Below, piece by piece: positions 17,562 through 27,010 of a stretch of 64,000 bases of DNA (the stretch's first letter is position 1; each line of letters begins with the position of its first letter). The DNA lies in the NCBI GenBank assembly GCA_947632485.1, contig CANRPJ010000004.1, positions 1-64,000 of the forward strand. Direction: 5' to 3'. This stretch comes from an uncultured Muribaculaceae bacterium. GTDB taxonomy: Bacteria > Bacteroidota > Bacteroidia > Bacteroidales > Muribaculaceae. A model generated the notes under the pieces. That model worked only from the letters and a program-made list of their open reading frames with translations. It was not told the origin of the DNA and did no database searches. The position numbers and the translations under genes were made by a program.

Positions 17562-19538
17562 TTACTCAGCCTCGGCAGCCGCCGCATCAAGCTCAGCTAT
17601 CTTCTTTTCGAGCTTAGCCATCTCCTCTTTGATGCGGGCGATATTGCCCTCCATCTCCTTGAGCATCGAATTGCCGGCCGACGACTTGAAATTGAAGAAG
17701 CCCATGTTGTTTTCATAGGTCTGCAGCTCAGCACGCTTCTGCTCGTAGGAGCGGAAGAGTCTGTCGCGCTCGCTGTTTCCGCTCACCGGACGCTCCCTGC
17801 GCTGCTCGCGACGGTTTTCATAGCCTCCGCGAGAGAAGCCGGCCCTGAGACCATGACGCTCGCATACGGCATCTACGGCAGCCCTATACTGGCTCTGAAG
17901 CTCATCTTTCACCTTAAAGGGCACATGACCGATACCCTGCCACTGGGTCTGAAGGTCGCGGAGCGCCGACTCCTCGATCTCCGCCTCCTCGGCAAGAGCG
18001 TTGAGTTTAGCTATTATCTCTTTCTTAGCCTCAAGGTTGGCATGCTGCTCCTTGCGGGCATCTGTATTCTGCTTCTTGCGGGCATCGAAGAAGAAATTGC
18101 AGGCGGCATTGAAGCGCTCCCAGATAGCGTCGCTGTTCTTGCGCGCCACAGCACCGATTTTTTTCCATTCAGCCTGCAGCTCAAGCACCTTCTCGATACC
18201 GCTCTTAACATCACACGTATCCTGCAGCGCCTCGGCACGCTCACAAAGCTCGGTCTTCTTGGCGAGATTTGCGGCAAACTCATTGCGCGAGCTCTTATAG
18301 AACTCCGCCTTACGCCCAAAGAAATCATCGCACGCCGAGCGGAAGCGGGCAAACAGGGCATTGTTCACTTTCCGGGAAGCGAAACCAATCTGCTTCCAAC
18401 GAGCCTGAAGATCGAGCATCTCCTTGGTAGCTTTCTCCCAGGCACCAAATCCATTGGGCTGCTGAGCCGCTACTGCCTCTGCCTCTTCGCAGAGCTTTGT
18501 CTTAAGTTCTTCGTTCTCACGCTCCTGAGCCTTGCGCGTTTCAAAGAATTCCTGATGACGCTTTCTCACGGCCGTAGAAGCGGCACGGAACTGCTCCCAG
18601 ATCTCTTCGCGCACCTCTTTAGCCACAGGTCCGATCTCGCGCCACGTCTCATGAAGACTCTGAAGCTTGCGGAAAGCGGCCAGCACATCTTTCTCCTCCA
18701 TCAGCGCCTCAGCCTCAGCCACAAGGCCACGCTTGGTCTCAAGATTCTTCTTGAAGTCAAGGTCGCGGAGCTCCTTATTCATCTTCAGGCGATCATAGAA
18801 CTGCTCTACTACAGCCTGATAGTTTTTCCACACTTCCGTCTTAGCGCTCTGCGGAATATCCTTGATTGCCTTAAATTCATTCTGCAGCTGCTGGAAACGC
18901 GGGAAATGAAGATTGATATTGTCGATATCGTCAACTATCGATTTCAGCTGATCGATCACCTTCTGCTTCAGGCTGAGATTCTCACGACGCCTCTGCTCGT
19001 CAGCCTCAAGCCAGGCATTACGACGCTCCTTAAACTGATTCAGAAGCTCCTTAAAGCGGTTTTCTGCCTGATCGGGGGTCGAGGCAAAAGCTTCCGGGCT
19101 ATTCCCGGCAGCCACGAATTCTTCAAGCTCCGCCTCCACCTCTTTGGAGCGGATAGCAAAGAATGCCTGCTTTATCACCGCTACCTCGCGGTGAGCTTCC
19201 GCATCGCCTCCTCCTACTATGCTTTCCAAAGCGGCGAGCAGATCCTCTTTCGACATGTGATGGTAATCCGGACGGCGCAGCTCTTCCGATTCCGAGGCCA
19301 TCGCCTCATCAGCGGCTTCGGCTATATCTTCTGCCGGCGATTCCTCGACCGCGCATTCATCAGAAGCGTCGGTCATAGCATCGGCTGCGGCTGCAAGATC
19401 TCCCGACGGAGAGCCCTCCACAACACATACATTCTCACTGTTTCCACATGCCTCATTTGAGGTTTCATTGCCGGACACCGGAGCGTCCTCAGGGGTCACC
19501 TTCTCCTGAGCGGAGAGGTCTTTGTCAAGCTCGTTCAT
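17562..19538 (-). CDS. DUF349 repeat coiled-coil protein
   Basis: A 658-aa cytosolic protein. The first 90 residues are acidic and low in complexity. After that come about five DUF349 modules of 70-75 residues, each with a W..IG core followed by a helix ending in F, for example WREIGPVAKEVREEIWEQF, WKQIGFASRKVNNALFARF and WKKIGAVARKNSDAIWERF. It ends in a Lys/Glu coiled coil (KEEMAKLEKKIAELDAAAA). The function of the family is not established. The gene is 20 bases ahead of the sugar transferase on the same strand. Confidence 0.9.
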   Translation of the reverse strand: MNELDKDLSAQEKVTPEDAPVSGNETSNEACGNSENVCVVEGSPSGDLAAAADAMTDASDECAVEESPAEDIAEAADEAMASESEELRRPDYHHMSKEDLLAALESIVGGGDAEAHREVAVIKQAFFAIRSKEVEAELEEFVAAGNSPEAFASTPDQAENRFKELLNQFKERRNAWLEADEQRRRENLSLKQKVIDQLKSIVDDIDNINLHFPRFQQLQNEFKAIKDIPQSAKTEVWKNYQAVVEQFYDRLKMNKELRDLDFKKNLETKRGLVAEAEALMEEKDVLAAFRKLQSLHETWREIGPVAKEVREEIWEQFRAASTAVRKRHQEFFETRKAQERENEELKTKLCEEAEAVAAQQPNGFGAWEKATKEMLDLQARWKQIGFASRKVNNALFARFRSACDDFFGRKAEFYKSSRNEFAANLAKKTELCERAEALQDTCDVKSGIEKVLELQAEWKKIGAVARKNSDAIWERFNAACNFFFDARKKQNTDARKEQHANLEAKKEIIAKLNALAEEAEIEESALRDLQTQWQGIGHVPFKVKDELQSQYRAAVDAVCERHGLRAGFSRGGYENRREQRRERPVSGNSERDRLFRSYEQKRAELQTYENNMGFFNFKSSAGNSMLKEMEGNIARIKEEMAKLEKKIAELDAAAAEAE

Positions 19539-19598
19539 TTTTGAGTTTCGTTATTTGGCGGCGCCTCGCGCCTCATTTGTCAAATTTCAGGCCGAAAA

Positions 19599-20432
19599 TT
19601 ATTTTTCACGTTCTATCTCCGCCTTGATGATTTTCACATCTTCAAGCGGACGGTCATTCTTATCGGTAGCTACTTTCTGAATCTTATCGACTACATCAAG
19701 GCCACTCAACACCTGGCCGAACACCGTATATGCTGAATCCAGATGCGGGGTGCCTCCTTCATTCATATATACATCTACAAGTTCCTGTGGATATACATGC
19801 TGAGGCACCGCCTCTTCCACCTGGCGCTCAAGCTCAGCCCTAAGCGAGTCGAGACCTTGCTCGTCACCCGCCTCCTTAAGCTCAGTAATCTTCGCGGCAT
19901 TCTTAATCACCAGCTTCTGGAGCTCGAGACTGCGGGCGGATTTCGTGATGCGGTCTGCAAGCTGCTCCAGCTGGGCAGGCATCGTCTTGCGACCCATTAC
20001 GATATAAAACTGCGAACCGCTGCTCTTACGCTCCGGATTCACCTCATCACTGTTACGGGCCGTAGCTACAGCTCCGCGGCGATGAAAATGTTTCGGATAT
20101 ACTATCTCTGCATCAAGAGCAGGAGCGGCCTCGCCTTCTCCAAGCCTTGCGCCGGCAGGGGCTCCTTTAGAGTCGGGATCACCTGTCTGCACCATAAAAT
20201 CCTCGATAACCCGATGGAACAGCACTCCATCGTAAGCCCCTGTTTTCACGAGGTTAAGGAAATTGTCGCGATGGCGCGGAGTATCATCGAAAAGAAGGAT
20301 TCTCACATCGCCCATACTCGTATGGAGATTCACTATAGGTCCGGAAGCGGAATCTACAGCTTCCGTCTGAGCGCAAAGCGGAGCCACCACAAAAGCGGAC
20401 GCTGCAAGTATGATATGCTTTATAATATTCAT
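19599..20432 (-). CDS. Periplasmic cyclophilin-type peptidyl-prolyl cis-trans isomerase
   Basis: A 277-aa exported foldase. A signal peptide (MNIIKHIILAASAFVVAPLCA) precedes the cyclophilin domain: VNLHTSMGDVRILLFDDTP, GVLFHRVIEDFMVQTGDPDS, the GSQFYIVMG strand and VFGQVLSGLDVVDKI. A helical insert of about 70 residues (roughly 155-215) interrupts the domain, as seen in several Bacteroidota cyclophilins. It is divergent from the cytidylate-kinase-like gene and shares a 90-base promoter region with it. Confidence 0.92.
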   Translation of the reverse strand: MNIIKHIILAASAFVVAPLCAQTEAVDSASGPIVNLHTSMGDVRILLFDDTPRHRDNFLNLVKTGAYDGVLFHRVIEDFMVQTGDPDSKGAPAGARLGEGEAAPALDAEIVYPKHFHRRGAVATARNSDEVNPERKSSGSQFYIVMGRKTMPAQLEQLADRITKSARSLELQKLVIKNAAKITELKEAGDEQGLDSLRAELERQVEEAVPQHVYPQELVDVYMNEGGTPHLDSAYTVFGQVLSGLDVVDKIQKVATDKNDRPLEDVKIIKAEIEREK

Positions 20433-20452
20433 GGCTATTTGACTTTATGGGG

Positions 20453-20460
20453 CAAAAGTA
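20453..20460 (-). promoter_or_regulatory. -7 promoter element of the cyclophilin gene
   Basis: The minus strand reads TACTTTTG (20460-20453), 20 bases before the ATG at 20432. The -33 box is unclear. Confidence 0.45.
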
Positions 20461-20492
20461 GCAAAAAATTTTATGGTTTGCGTAGAAGTGAC

Positions 20493-20500
20493 TATTTTTG
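20493..20500 (+). promoter_or_regulatory. -7 promoter element of the cytidylate-kinase-like gene
   Basis: TATTTTTG (20493-20500) matches TAnnTTTG. A TTG within it at 20498 is in frame with the downstream gene but cannot be its start if this promoter is used, so GTG 20519 is preferred. Confidence 0.45.
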
Positions 20501-20518
20501 TCAGAAATAATAAAGATT

Positions 20519-21166
20519 GTGAGCAATCCTAAGGAACACATAATAGTGATCGGACGCCAGTTCGGCAGCGGTGGACGCGAGATTGGCCGCCTGCTGGCCA
20601 AGAGTCTCGGCATTCCCTATTATGATAAGGAGCTTCTGTCGGAAGCGGCTAAGAGATTCGGCTATCGCCACGAGCTTCTTGAAAAGGCCGACGAGCGGCG
20701 CCCCTCGCCCTTCCGCGCCCTTTTCGATGCCGGCTACGGCAGCCCCACCTACGGTCTCTCAGGGCTTGGGCGCGAGCGCCTCTATCTGGCTCAGAGTGAG
20801 GTCGTGCGCCGTATCGCGGCGGAAGGTCCGTGTGTGATTGTAGGCCGTACGGCCGACTATATAGTGCGCGACGACGAACGCCTGACCAGCATTTTCCTGC
20901 ATTGTGACGATGCAGCCAGGGCAAGAAGAATTGTGAGCCGCCAAGACTGCTGCGATGAGGCATCGGCAATCGAGATGGCCCGGAAGCACGACCGTCATCG
21001 CGAAAACTACTATAACTATTTCACCGGGCGCAAATGGGGCCATGCCGCCAACTATCACCTGACCCTCGACGTATCCCGACTCTCGGCGGAGGCTGCCGTG
21101 AAGCTGATTCTGCAGTTTCTTGAACTCAAGGATTCTGCAACTGAAAATGAGGCAAAACAGCCTTAA
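20519..21166 (+). CDS. Cytidylate kinase-like family protein
   Basis: A 215-aa P-loop protein. The nucleotide-binding loop is IVIGRQFGSGGREIGRLLA, with PYYDKELLSEAAKRFG after it, CVIVGRTADYIVRDD in the middle and a helical C-terminus. This is the Cmk-like (AAA_26) family of gut Bacteroidota, not the main housekeeping cytidylate kinase; the substrate is unproven. The start is a GTG (20519), chosen because a -7 box covers the alternative TTG at 20498. It is followed 60 bases later by a membrane protein gene in the same direction. Confidence 0.85.
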   Translation: MSNPKEHIIVIGRQFGSGGREIGRLLAKSLGIPYYDKELLSEAAKRFGYRHELLEKADERRPSPFRALFDAGYGSPTYGLSGLGRERLYLAQSEVVRRIAAEGPCVIVGRTADYIVRDDERLTSIFLHCDDAARARRIVSRQDCCDEASAIEMARKHDRHRENYYNYFTGRKWGHAANYHLTLDVSRLSAEAAVKLILQFLELKDSATENEAKQP

Positions 21167-21226
21167 AGTTAAACTTTTCATTCTGCAAAGCCTTATAATG
21201 ACAGAAGATTCCTAAACTTCAGCATT

Positions 21227-21772
21227 ATGAAAAGTAAACCTTACCTTCTTACGTTCATCTTCGCCCTCATTGGAGGAATTGCGTTGCTTATATTCGCCAG
21301 CAGTCCGGGAATAGGCAAGAGCGTAGTGATGGCTATTGGAGTTATCTCCATAATAGCCAGCGCCTACACATTATTGGTTGCTGCATTCTCAAAGAATCCT
21401 CATCGCAATGTGACCGGCGAAGAAGAGGCGGCTACAGTGAAGACATCTCTACTCATTCCGGCCGTTGCCGGATTGATATTCGGCCTTATATTGGTATGCA
21501 TGTCGGAATTCTTTTCACGGTTTCTTGTATACACCTACGGCGTATTGTTTCTGATATGCGGCTTTACGCAGCTCATGTTCATCACGTCGAAGATGGGTAC
21601 TTACAAAATATCCAAGGGATTTGTGATAGTGCCGCTCCTTATAGTCTGCGCCGGTGTGCTTCTGCTCGTGTTCTGGCATAATCAGGAACTTGACAGCACG
21701 ATGACGGTAGTTACCGGAATAGTGCTGATCTGCTACGGTGTAAACGGATTTGCCGGTGCTGCCCACCGCTAA
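21227..21772 (+). CDS. DUF308/HdeD-like integral membrane protein
   Basis: A 181-aa protein with about six hydrophobic helices, for example LLTFIFALIGGIALLIFA, SLLIPAVAGLIFGLILVC and GFVIVPLLIVCAGVLLLVF, each with short polar loops. This helix-pair pattern with central Gly residues fits the HdeD/DUF308 family, some members of which take part in acid resistance; no function can be assigned here. It may be co-transcribed with the kinase-like gene upstream. Confidence 0.75.
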   Translation: MKSKPYLLTFIFALIGGIALLIFASSPGIGKSVVMAIGVISIIASAYTLLVAAFSKNPHRNVTGEEEAATVKTSLLIPAVAGLIFGLILVCMSEFFSRFLVYTYGVLFLICGFTQLMFITSKMGTYKISKGFVIVPLLIVCAGVLLLVFWHNQELDSTMTVVTGIVLICYGVNGFAGAAHR

Positions 21773-21897
21773 GGGAAAATCCGCCTGTATGAATATGAGC
21801 ACACACATGCTGGCGAGAGCGAGAGCACAACAGGCACGGCCGAAACAAACGCGGTGGAAACGAAAGAGATAGAACATTGAATATAAAGAACTAAACA

Positions 21898-22257
21898 GAA
21901 GCGCGGTCTGCCGCCGGAGCATTTGCGCCGGAGGAAAGTCCGGGCAACAAAGAGCACCATACTTCCTAACGGGAAGCCGTCGGCAACGGCGGGGATAAGT
22001 GACAGAAAACAACCGCTCCGCGCCTCGCGTAGGCGCGGAGCAAGGGTGAAAAGGCGGGGTAAGAGCCCACCGGCTTCCGGGGCGATCCGGAAGGCCGCAC
22101 ATCCTATGGGTTGCAAGGCCAAATATACCGGCTTACAGGGGCTGCTCGCTCCTGCCGGGGGGTAGGCTGCTCGAGGCTGCGCGCAAGCGTAGTCCAAGAT
22201 AAATGGCAGACACCGCCTCCTTCGCGAGGCGGCACAGAACCCGGCTTACAGCGCTTC
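21898..22257 (+). ncRNA. rnpB: RNase P RNA (bacterial class A)
   Basis: The 5' strand of P1, gaagcgc (21898-21904), pairs with gcgcttc (22251-22257). The conserved region gaggaaagtccgggc is at 21931-21945, and the universal 3' segment acagaacccggcttacag is at 22234-22251. Internal helices such as ctccgcgcctcgcgtaggcgcggag (22017-22041; arms of nine bases) are clear. The length of about 360 is typical. This is the catalytic RNA that removes tRNA 5' leaders. A short T-rich stretch follows the 3' end. Protein frames on the opposite strand here are not genes. Confidence 0.95.
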
Positions 22258-22278
22258 TGAACTTATTTTTCTAAGGCG

Positions 22279-23634
22279 ATGCAGAAGAAGCAGACCCAAA
22301 AGACCGAGAGCGCCCTGACGAGGTTTTTCGACCGCGTCGGGGCGCTTGCGGATTATTGCTGGAAGGGAGTATGGCGCGATCCGCGCGACTCGTTTGGAAT
22401 CCGTATGCTCAAGACCCTGAACCTCTCCGTGAGGTCTTTCATGGACCGCGACCTGCAGCTCCGCTCCATGGCGCTGACCTACAGCACGGTGCTCGCCATA
22501 GTGCCGGCACTGGCCATGATCTTTGCCATAGGCCGCGGCTTCGGTCTGCAGGGTCTTGTGGAAGATGAAATCTACGGCCTTTTCCCGGCTCAGAAGGAAG
22601 CGGTGGCCACTGCCTTTAAGTTTGTCGACAGCTATCTGAACCAGGCCTCGCAAGGGGTATTTATTGGCGTAGGCCTCGTCTTTCTGCTTTGGACCCTCAT
22701 CTCGCTCCTCTCCAATATCGATGAGGCCTTCAACAATATCTGGGATATCCGCAGCCAGCGGCCGTTTTATCAGAAAATCACTGACTATATCGCCATCTGC
22801 CTCATAGTGCCTGTGCTGCTTATCTGCTCATCGGGTTTCGCAGTATTCATCTCTACAGCCGATGATTTTCATTTCCGGGTCCTTGCGGTGCTGAAAAATG
22901 TGATTATCGAGATCACTCCCCTTGTGCTCGCATGGCTGGCTTTCACATTCTCCTATTTCCTGATACCCAATACGAAGATCAAGTTCAGCTATGCCGCGGC
23001 TTCGGGAGCGGTATGCGCAATCGCCTACGAGATTCTCCAGATGCTGATGCTGACGGGACAAATCTACGTGAGCCGCTACAATGCAATCTATGGCTCGTTT
23101 GCTTTTCTGCCTCTGCTTCTCGTGTGGCTGCAGCTATCGTGGCTTATACTTCTCTTCGGCTGCGTGCTCACCTATTCGATGCAAAACGTATTCTCCTTCA
23201 ACTATGAAGGCGATGTCAACAATATCTCCGACTCCTATCTGCGCACTATCTGCCTCGCAGTGATGGCTATTGTGATCCGCCAGTTTGAAAACCACAAGCC
23301 TCCTCTTTCGCGCAATGATATGTCGATCCGCTTCGGAATCCCGATAAGAATCGTGAGCCGGGTGGTAGATCGTCTTCACAGCTGCGGACTCGTATATTTC
23401 GTAGTGGAGAAGAAAGGAGTAATTGGAATAGCACCTGCCGTTGACAACGACAGCTTCACCGTAGCCGACCTCTTCAAAACGCTCTATAATTCAGGAGAGA
23501 AAGACTTTATTCCCGGTTTCGCCGAGCGTTACAGCAGCCTGATTTCCGACGCCAGCGGAATCATTAGCAGCGCATTCAAGGCGATGCCGGATACGCTTAT
23601 ACGCGACATGCCCATTCCTGAAGATACTGAATGA
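22279..23634 (+). CDS. YihY/BrkB family membrane protein
   Basis: A 451-aa inner-membrane protein. The family core is visible as MALTYSTVLAIVPALAMIFA, FLLWTLISLLSNIDEAFNNI, LVLAWLAFTFSYFLIPNTKI and YGSFAFLPLLLVWLQLSW, in about six helices. The C-terminal 120 residues are soluble and read like a winged-helix segment (LSRNDMSIRFGIPIRIVSRV). Older annotations call this family ribonuclease BN, which is not supported. It begins 21 bases after the RNase P RNA. Confidence 0.9.
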   Translation: MQKKQTQKTESALTRFFDRVGALADYCWKGVWRDPRDSFGIRMLKTLNLSVRSFMDRDLQLRSMALTYSTVLAIVPALAMIFAIGRGFGLQGLVEDEIYGLFPAQKEAVATAFKFVDSYLNQASQGVFIGVGLVFLLWTLISLLSNIDEAFNNIWDIRSQRPFYQKITDYIAICLIVPVLLICSSGFAVFISTADDFHFRVLAVLKNVIIEITPLVLAWLAFTFSYFLIPNTKIKFSYAAASGAVCAIAYEILQMLMLTGQIYVSRYNAIYGSFAFLPLLLVWLQLSWLILLFGCVLTYSMQNVFSFNYEGDVNNISDSYLRTICLAVMAIVIRQFENHKPPLSRNDMSIRFGIPIRIVSRVVDRLHSCGLVYFVVEKKGVIGIAPAVDNDSFTVADLFKTLYNSGEKDFIPGFAERYSSLISDASGIISSAFKAMPDTLIRDMPIPEDTE

Positions 23635-23665
23635 AATGAAAATGAGCTTTTTTCGCTTCAAAATG

Positions 23666-23696
23666 TTGCTATTTTGATAAATTTCCTTTAACTTTG
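23666..23696 (+). promoter_or_regulatory. Bacteroidota-type promoter of the glycogen operon
   Basis: TTGC (23666-23669) is followed after 19 bases by TAACTTTG (23689-23696). The spacing and both boxes match the consensus. The expected start lies near 23702, giving a leader of about 50 bases before ATG 23752. Confidence 0.7.
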
Positions 23697-23751
23697 CCCA
23701 AACACGGAGATAATTAACTATCATACTCTCCCACAACATAATTCAACGCCC

Positions 23752-25716
23752 ATGAGCTACCTGAAATTTGACAAAAGCCTGATGATTAACCTTGAGCAGA
23801 GCCTACCGAAGGAGATGCTCAGGACTAACAAATCGGGAGCCTACCACTGCACGACGATAGTAGGCTGCAATACCCGTAAACAGCACGGGCTGCTCGTGAT
23901 TCCCATACCGGAGATGGACGACAAAGCCCACGTGCTCCTCTCATCGCTCGACGAGACAGTAATTCAGCAAGGAGCGCCCTTCAACCTCGGGCTTCATCAG
24001 TATGGCGAGGGAGTTTTCAGTCCCAATGGCCATAAATACATTCGCGAGTTCAACTGCGAAAGCGTGCCTAAGCTGACCTACCGGGTGGGAGGCGTAATCC
24101 TCACAAAAGAGAAAGTATTTATTAGCAACGAAAACAGGATTCTGATAAAATACACCCTCGTAGAGGCTCATTCTCCCACAACGCTGCGCTTCCGCCCGTT
24201 TCTGGCATTCAGAAATGCCAACGACCTCTGCGTGGAGAATACTGCCCTCGATAAGACCATTCACAATGTCAACAACGGAATAGCCACCTGCCTCTATCCC
24301 GGCTATCCCTCGCTCTTCATGCAGTTTAACAAAGAGCCGAAATGGATAGATGATGCCCACTGGTATAAGGGAGTGGAATATTACAAAGACCGCGACCGCG
24401 GCCTGCCTTATAAGGAAGACCTCTGGGTGCCAGGATATTTCGAGCTTCCGATCAAGAAAGGCGAGAGCATCATTTTCTCAGCTGCTACCTTCGAATGCGA
24501 CCCGAGCGATTTCAGCAAGACCTATGAAGAGGAGCTCGCACAGCGAATCTGCCGCACGAGTTTCTACAACTGCCTTAAGAACAGTGCCATGCAGTTCTAC
24601 GTGCGCACTGATACCGGTATGTATATCATGGCCGGCTTCCCCTGGTACAATGTGAGGGCGCGCGATGAGCTTATCTCTCTGCCCGGGTGCACGCTGGCAA
24701 TCGACCGCCGCGAAGACTATGAGCTGGTGCTCGACACCTTCCTGAAGGCTCTGCGCAGATATATCGACAAAGGAGAGAAAGATAAGACCATAACCGAGAT
24801 TGACCTTCCCGATATTCCCCTGTGGGCAATCTGGGCTATCCAGCAATTCCGCCGCTCTGAAGGTTCGGTAGCCTGCCGCGAGAAATACGGAAAGGCCGTA
24901 GAAGAGCTGGTAGAAGATATCAGGGCGGGGAGAATCCGTAACCTCGTGCTCGAACCCAACGGTCTCGTAAGCACGGAAGGGCGCAACACCCCGGTTACCT
25001 GGCTCTCGGCATCGATCGATGGTAAACCAATCATTCCGCGCACAGGCTATATCCTCGAGTTCAATGCCCTATGGTATAATGCCTTGCGCTTCCTCATCTC
25101 ACTGCTTGAGCTCGATGGAAGCCGGCAGACTTATGTAGATGAGCTCACTGATCTCGCGGAGAAAACTAAGGGAAGCTTCCTGAGCACCTTCCTTAATGAT
25201 TACGGTTATCTTTACGACTACGTCAATGGCTCCTACACCGACCTCGAAGTGCGTCCCAACATGGCGATTGCAATTGGTCTGGAGTATTCCCCGCTCGACC
25301 GCAGGCAGCGCAAGAAAGTGCTCGATCTGGTCACTCGTGAGCTCCTTACCCCCAAGGGTCTGCGCTCATTGAGCCCGAAGAGCTTCGCCTACAATCCCAC
25401 CTATGTAGGAGGCCCGATAGAAAGGGAATACGCCGTCCATCAGGGTCCGGCCCGTCCGTGGCTCTTCGGATTCTATGCCGATGCCTATTTCAAGGTGTTC
25501 GGAGTTAGCGGCGTATCCTTCATTCAGCGTATGCTGATCGGCTATGAGGAGGAGATGACCCAGGGCTGCATCGGCTCTCTGTCGGAGCTCTACGACGGCA
25601 ATCCGCCCTACACCGGACGAGGCGCAGTCAGCACTTCGAAAAATGTAGGCGAGATCCTGCGTACGCTCAAGAATGAGAAAGAACTGAAGAAACTACAAAC
25701 CTTAGATACAGAATAA
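23752..25716 (+). CDS. Glycogen debranching enzyme (amylo-alpha-1,6-glucosidase)
   Basis: A 654-aa enzyme. Residues 1-250 form the bacterial GDE N-terminal beta-sandwich (SGAYHCTTIVGCNTRKQHGL, then LHQYGEGVFSPNGHKYIREF). The rest is the (alpha/alpha)6 GDE_C catalytic domain with MYIMAGFPWYNVRARDELIS, WLSASIDGKPIIPRTG and VRPNMAIAIGLEYSPLDRRQ. It hydrolyses alpha-1,6 branches of glycogen or short maltodextrins in the cytosol. It heads a three-gene unit with a GT4 glycosyltransferase four bases later and a GH57 enzyme, the standard Bacteroidales glycogen cluster. Confidence 0.92.
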   Translation: MSYLKFDKSLMINLEQSLPKEMLRTNKSGAYHCTTIVGCNTRKQHGLLVIPIPEMDDKAHVLLSSLDETVIQQGAPFNLGLHQYGEGVFSPNGHKYIREFNCESVPKLTYRVGGVILTKEKVFISNENRILIKYTLVEAHSPTTLRFRPFLAFRNANDLCVENTALDKTIHNVNNGIATCLYPGYPSLFMQFNKEPKWIDDAHWYKGVEYYKDRDRGLPYKEDLWVPGYFELPIKKGESIIFSAATFECDPSDFSKTYEEELAQRICRTSFYNCLKNSAMQFYVRTDTGMYIMAGFPWYNVRARDELISLPGCTLAIDRREDYELVLDTFLKALRRYIDKGEKDKTITEIDLPDIPLWAIWAIQQFRRSEGSVACREKYGKAVEELVEDIRAGRIRNLVLEPNGLVSTEGRNTPVTWLSASIDGKPIIPRTGYILEFNALWYNALRFLISLLELDGSRQTYVDELTDLAEKTKGSFLSTFLNDYGYLYDYVNGSYTDLEVRPNMAIAIGLEYSPLDRRQRKKVLDLVTRELLTPKGLRSLSPKSFAYNPTYVGGPIEREYAVHQGPARPWLFGFYADAYFKVFGVSGVSFIQRMLIGYEEEMTQGCIGSLSELYDGNPPYTGRGAVSTSKNVGEILRTLKNEKELKKLQTLDTE

Positions 25717-25719
25717 GCC

Positions 25720-26976
25720 ATGAAAGCTCTCATGTTCGGGTGGGAGTTCCCCCCTCATATTCTCGGAGGTCTGGGCACAGCAAGCTACGGCCTCACAAAG
25801 GGTATGCACGCCAATGGCAACATGGATATCACTTTCGTGATTCCTAAGCCGTGGGGCGATGAAGAGAGAGGATTCGCACAGATAATTGGCGCATGCAACA
25901 CTCCCGTGGCATGGCGCGATGTAAGCTGGGACTATGTGCAGCAACGTCTCGGAAAGTATATGGATCCGCAGCTCTATTTCGACCTGCGCTCACATATCTA
26001 CGCCGATTTCAACAATATGCGGCTCAACGACCTCGGCTGCATAGAATTTTCTGGGCGCTACCCCGACAATCTTCTGGAAGAGATCAACAACTATTCGATT
26101 GTGGCCGGAGTGATAGCGCGCACTATTCCCTGCGATGTGATTCATTCTCACGACTGGCTCACCTACCCCGCAGGTATCCATGCCAAAAACGTGACCGGCA
26201 AGCCGCTCGTGATTCATGTACACGCAACCGACTTCGACCGCTCAAGAGGCAATGTGAACCCCGCGGTGTTCGCCATTGAGAAAGACGGCATGATGAACGC
26301 CGACCACATCATTACCGTATCCAACCTTACCCGCCGCACCGTGATTGAGAAATACGGCATCAATCCCGATAAGGTCACTACCGTGCACAACGCGGTGATT
26401 CCCTTGAGCGATGAACTGCTCAACCTCCCCGTTCACGACAAGAAGGAGAAGGTGGTCACTTTCCTCGGCCGAATCACCATGCAGAAAGGACCGGAATATT
26501 TCGTGGAGGCGGCCGCCAAGGTGCTTAAGAAAGACCATAACGTGCGCTTCGTGATGGCCGGTAGCGGCGATATGATGGACGAGATGATCCGACTCGCCGC
26601 CCGCAGAGGCATTGCCGATAAATTCCATTTCACCGGGTTCCTCCGTGGAAAGGAGGTCTATGAAATGCTCAAGAACAGCGATGTCTATATCATGCCGTCG
26701 GTATCTGAGCCCTTCGGCATCTCTCCGCTCGAGGCAATGCAGATGGGAGTGCCGAGCATCATCTCGAAGCAGAGCGGCTGCGCGGAGATCCTCACCAACG
26801 TGATTAAGACCGACTACTGGGACGTCGACGCTATGGCCGACGCTATCCATGCCCTCATCTCCTATCCCGCTCTCCACGACCAGCTCAAGGAACAGGGCAT
26901 CGAGGAGATGAAAGGTATCACCTGGGAAAAAGCCGGGAAAAAGGTTATCGACATATATAATAAGGTAATAGCCTGA
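25720..26976 (+). CDS. GT4-type glycosyltransferase, probable glycogen synthase
   Basis: A 418-aa GT-B fold enzyme. The N-terminal domain starts MKALMFGWEFPPHILGGLGT, with the acceptor-side glycine loop, and includes DVIHSHDWLTYPAGI. The C-terminal nucleotide-sugar domain has VTFLGRITMQKGPEYFVEAA and the E-x7-E motif in SEPFGISPLEAMQMGVPSII. The genomic setting between debranching enzyme and GH57 points to glycogen or alpha-glucan chain synthesis. GT4 and GT5 members share these motifs, so the exact donor sugar is inferred. Confidence 0.9.
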   Translation: MKALMFGWEFPPHILGGLGTASYGLTKGMHANGNMDITFVIPKPWGDEERGFAQIIGACNTPVAWRDVSWDYVQQRLGKYMDPQLYFDLRSHIYADFNNMRLNDLGCIEFSGRYPDNLLEEINNYSIVAGVIARTIPCDVIHSHDWLTYPAGIHAKNVTGKPLVIHVHATDFDRSRGNVNPAVFAIEKDGMMNADHIITVSNLTRRTVIEKYGINPDKVTTVHNAVIPLSDELLNLPVHDKKEKVVTFLGRITMQKGPEYFVEAAAKVLKKDHNVRFVMAGSGDMMDEMIRLAARRGIADKFHFTGFLRGKEVYEMLKNSDVYIMPSVSEPFGISPLEAMQMGVPSIISKQSGCAEILTNVIKTDYWDVDAMADAIHALISYPALHDQLKEQGIEEMKGITWEKAGKKVIDIYNKVIA

Positions 26977-27010
26977 AGTAATTAAGAAATCAAACCAACA
27001 GATTATAGCC

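Noticed and set aside
17853-19460. 535-codon open frame on the plus strand
   Set aside because: It is exactly antisense to the DUF349 protein, whose repeats and codon use are convincing. Its Leu/His-rich translation is what an antisense of Glu/Lys-rich coding DNA gives.
20498-20518. TTG start for the cytidylate-kinase-like gene
   Set aside because: It lies inside a TATTTTTG -7 box, so the transcript would begin after it. GTG 20519 is preferred.
21515-22197. Two minus-strand frames (195 and 142 codons) over the RNase P RNA
   Set aside because: They cross the structured rnpB gene and part of the DUF308 gene; their translation is rich in Arg, Pro and Cys and has no protein-like pattern.
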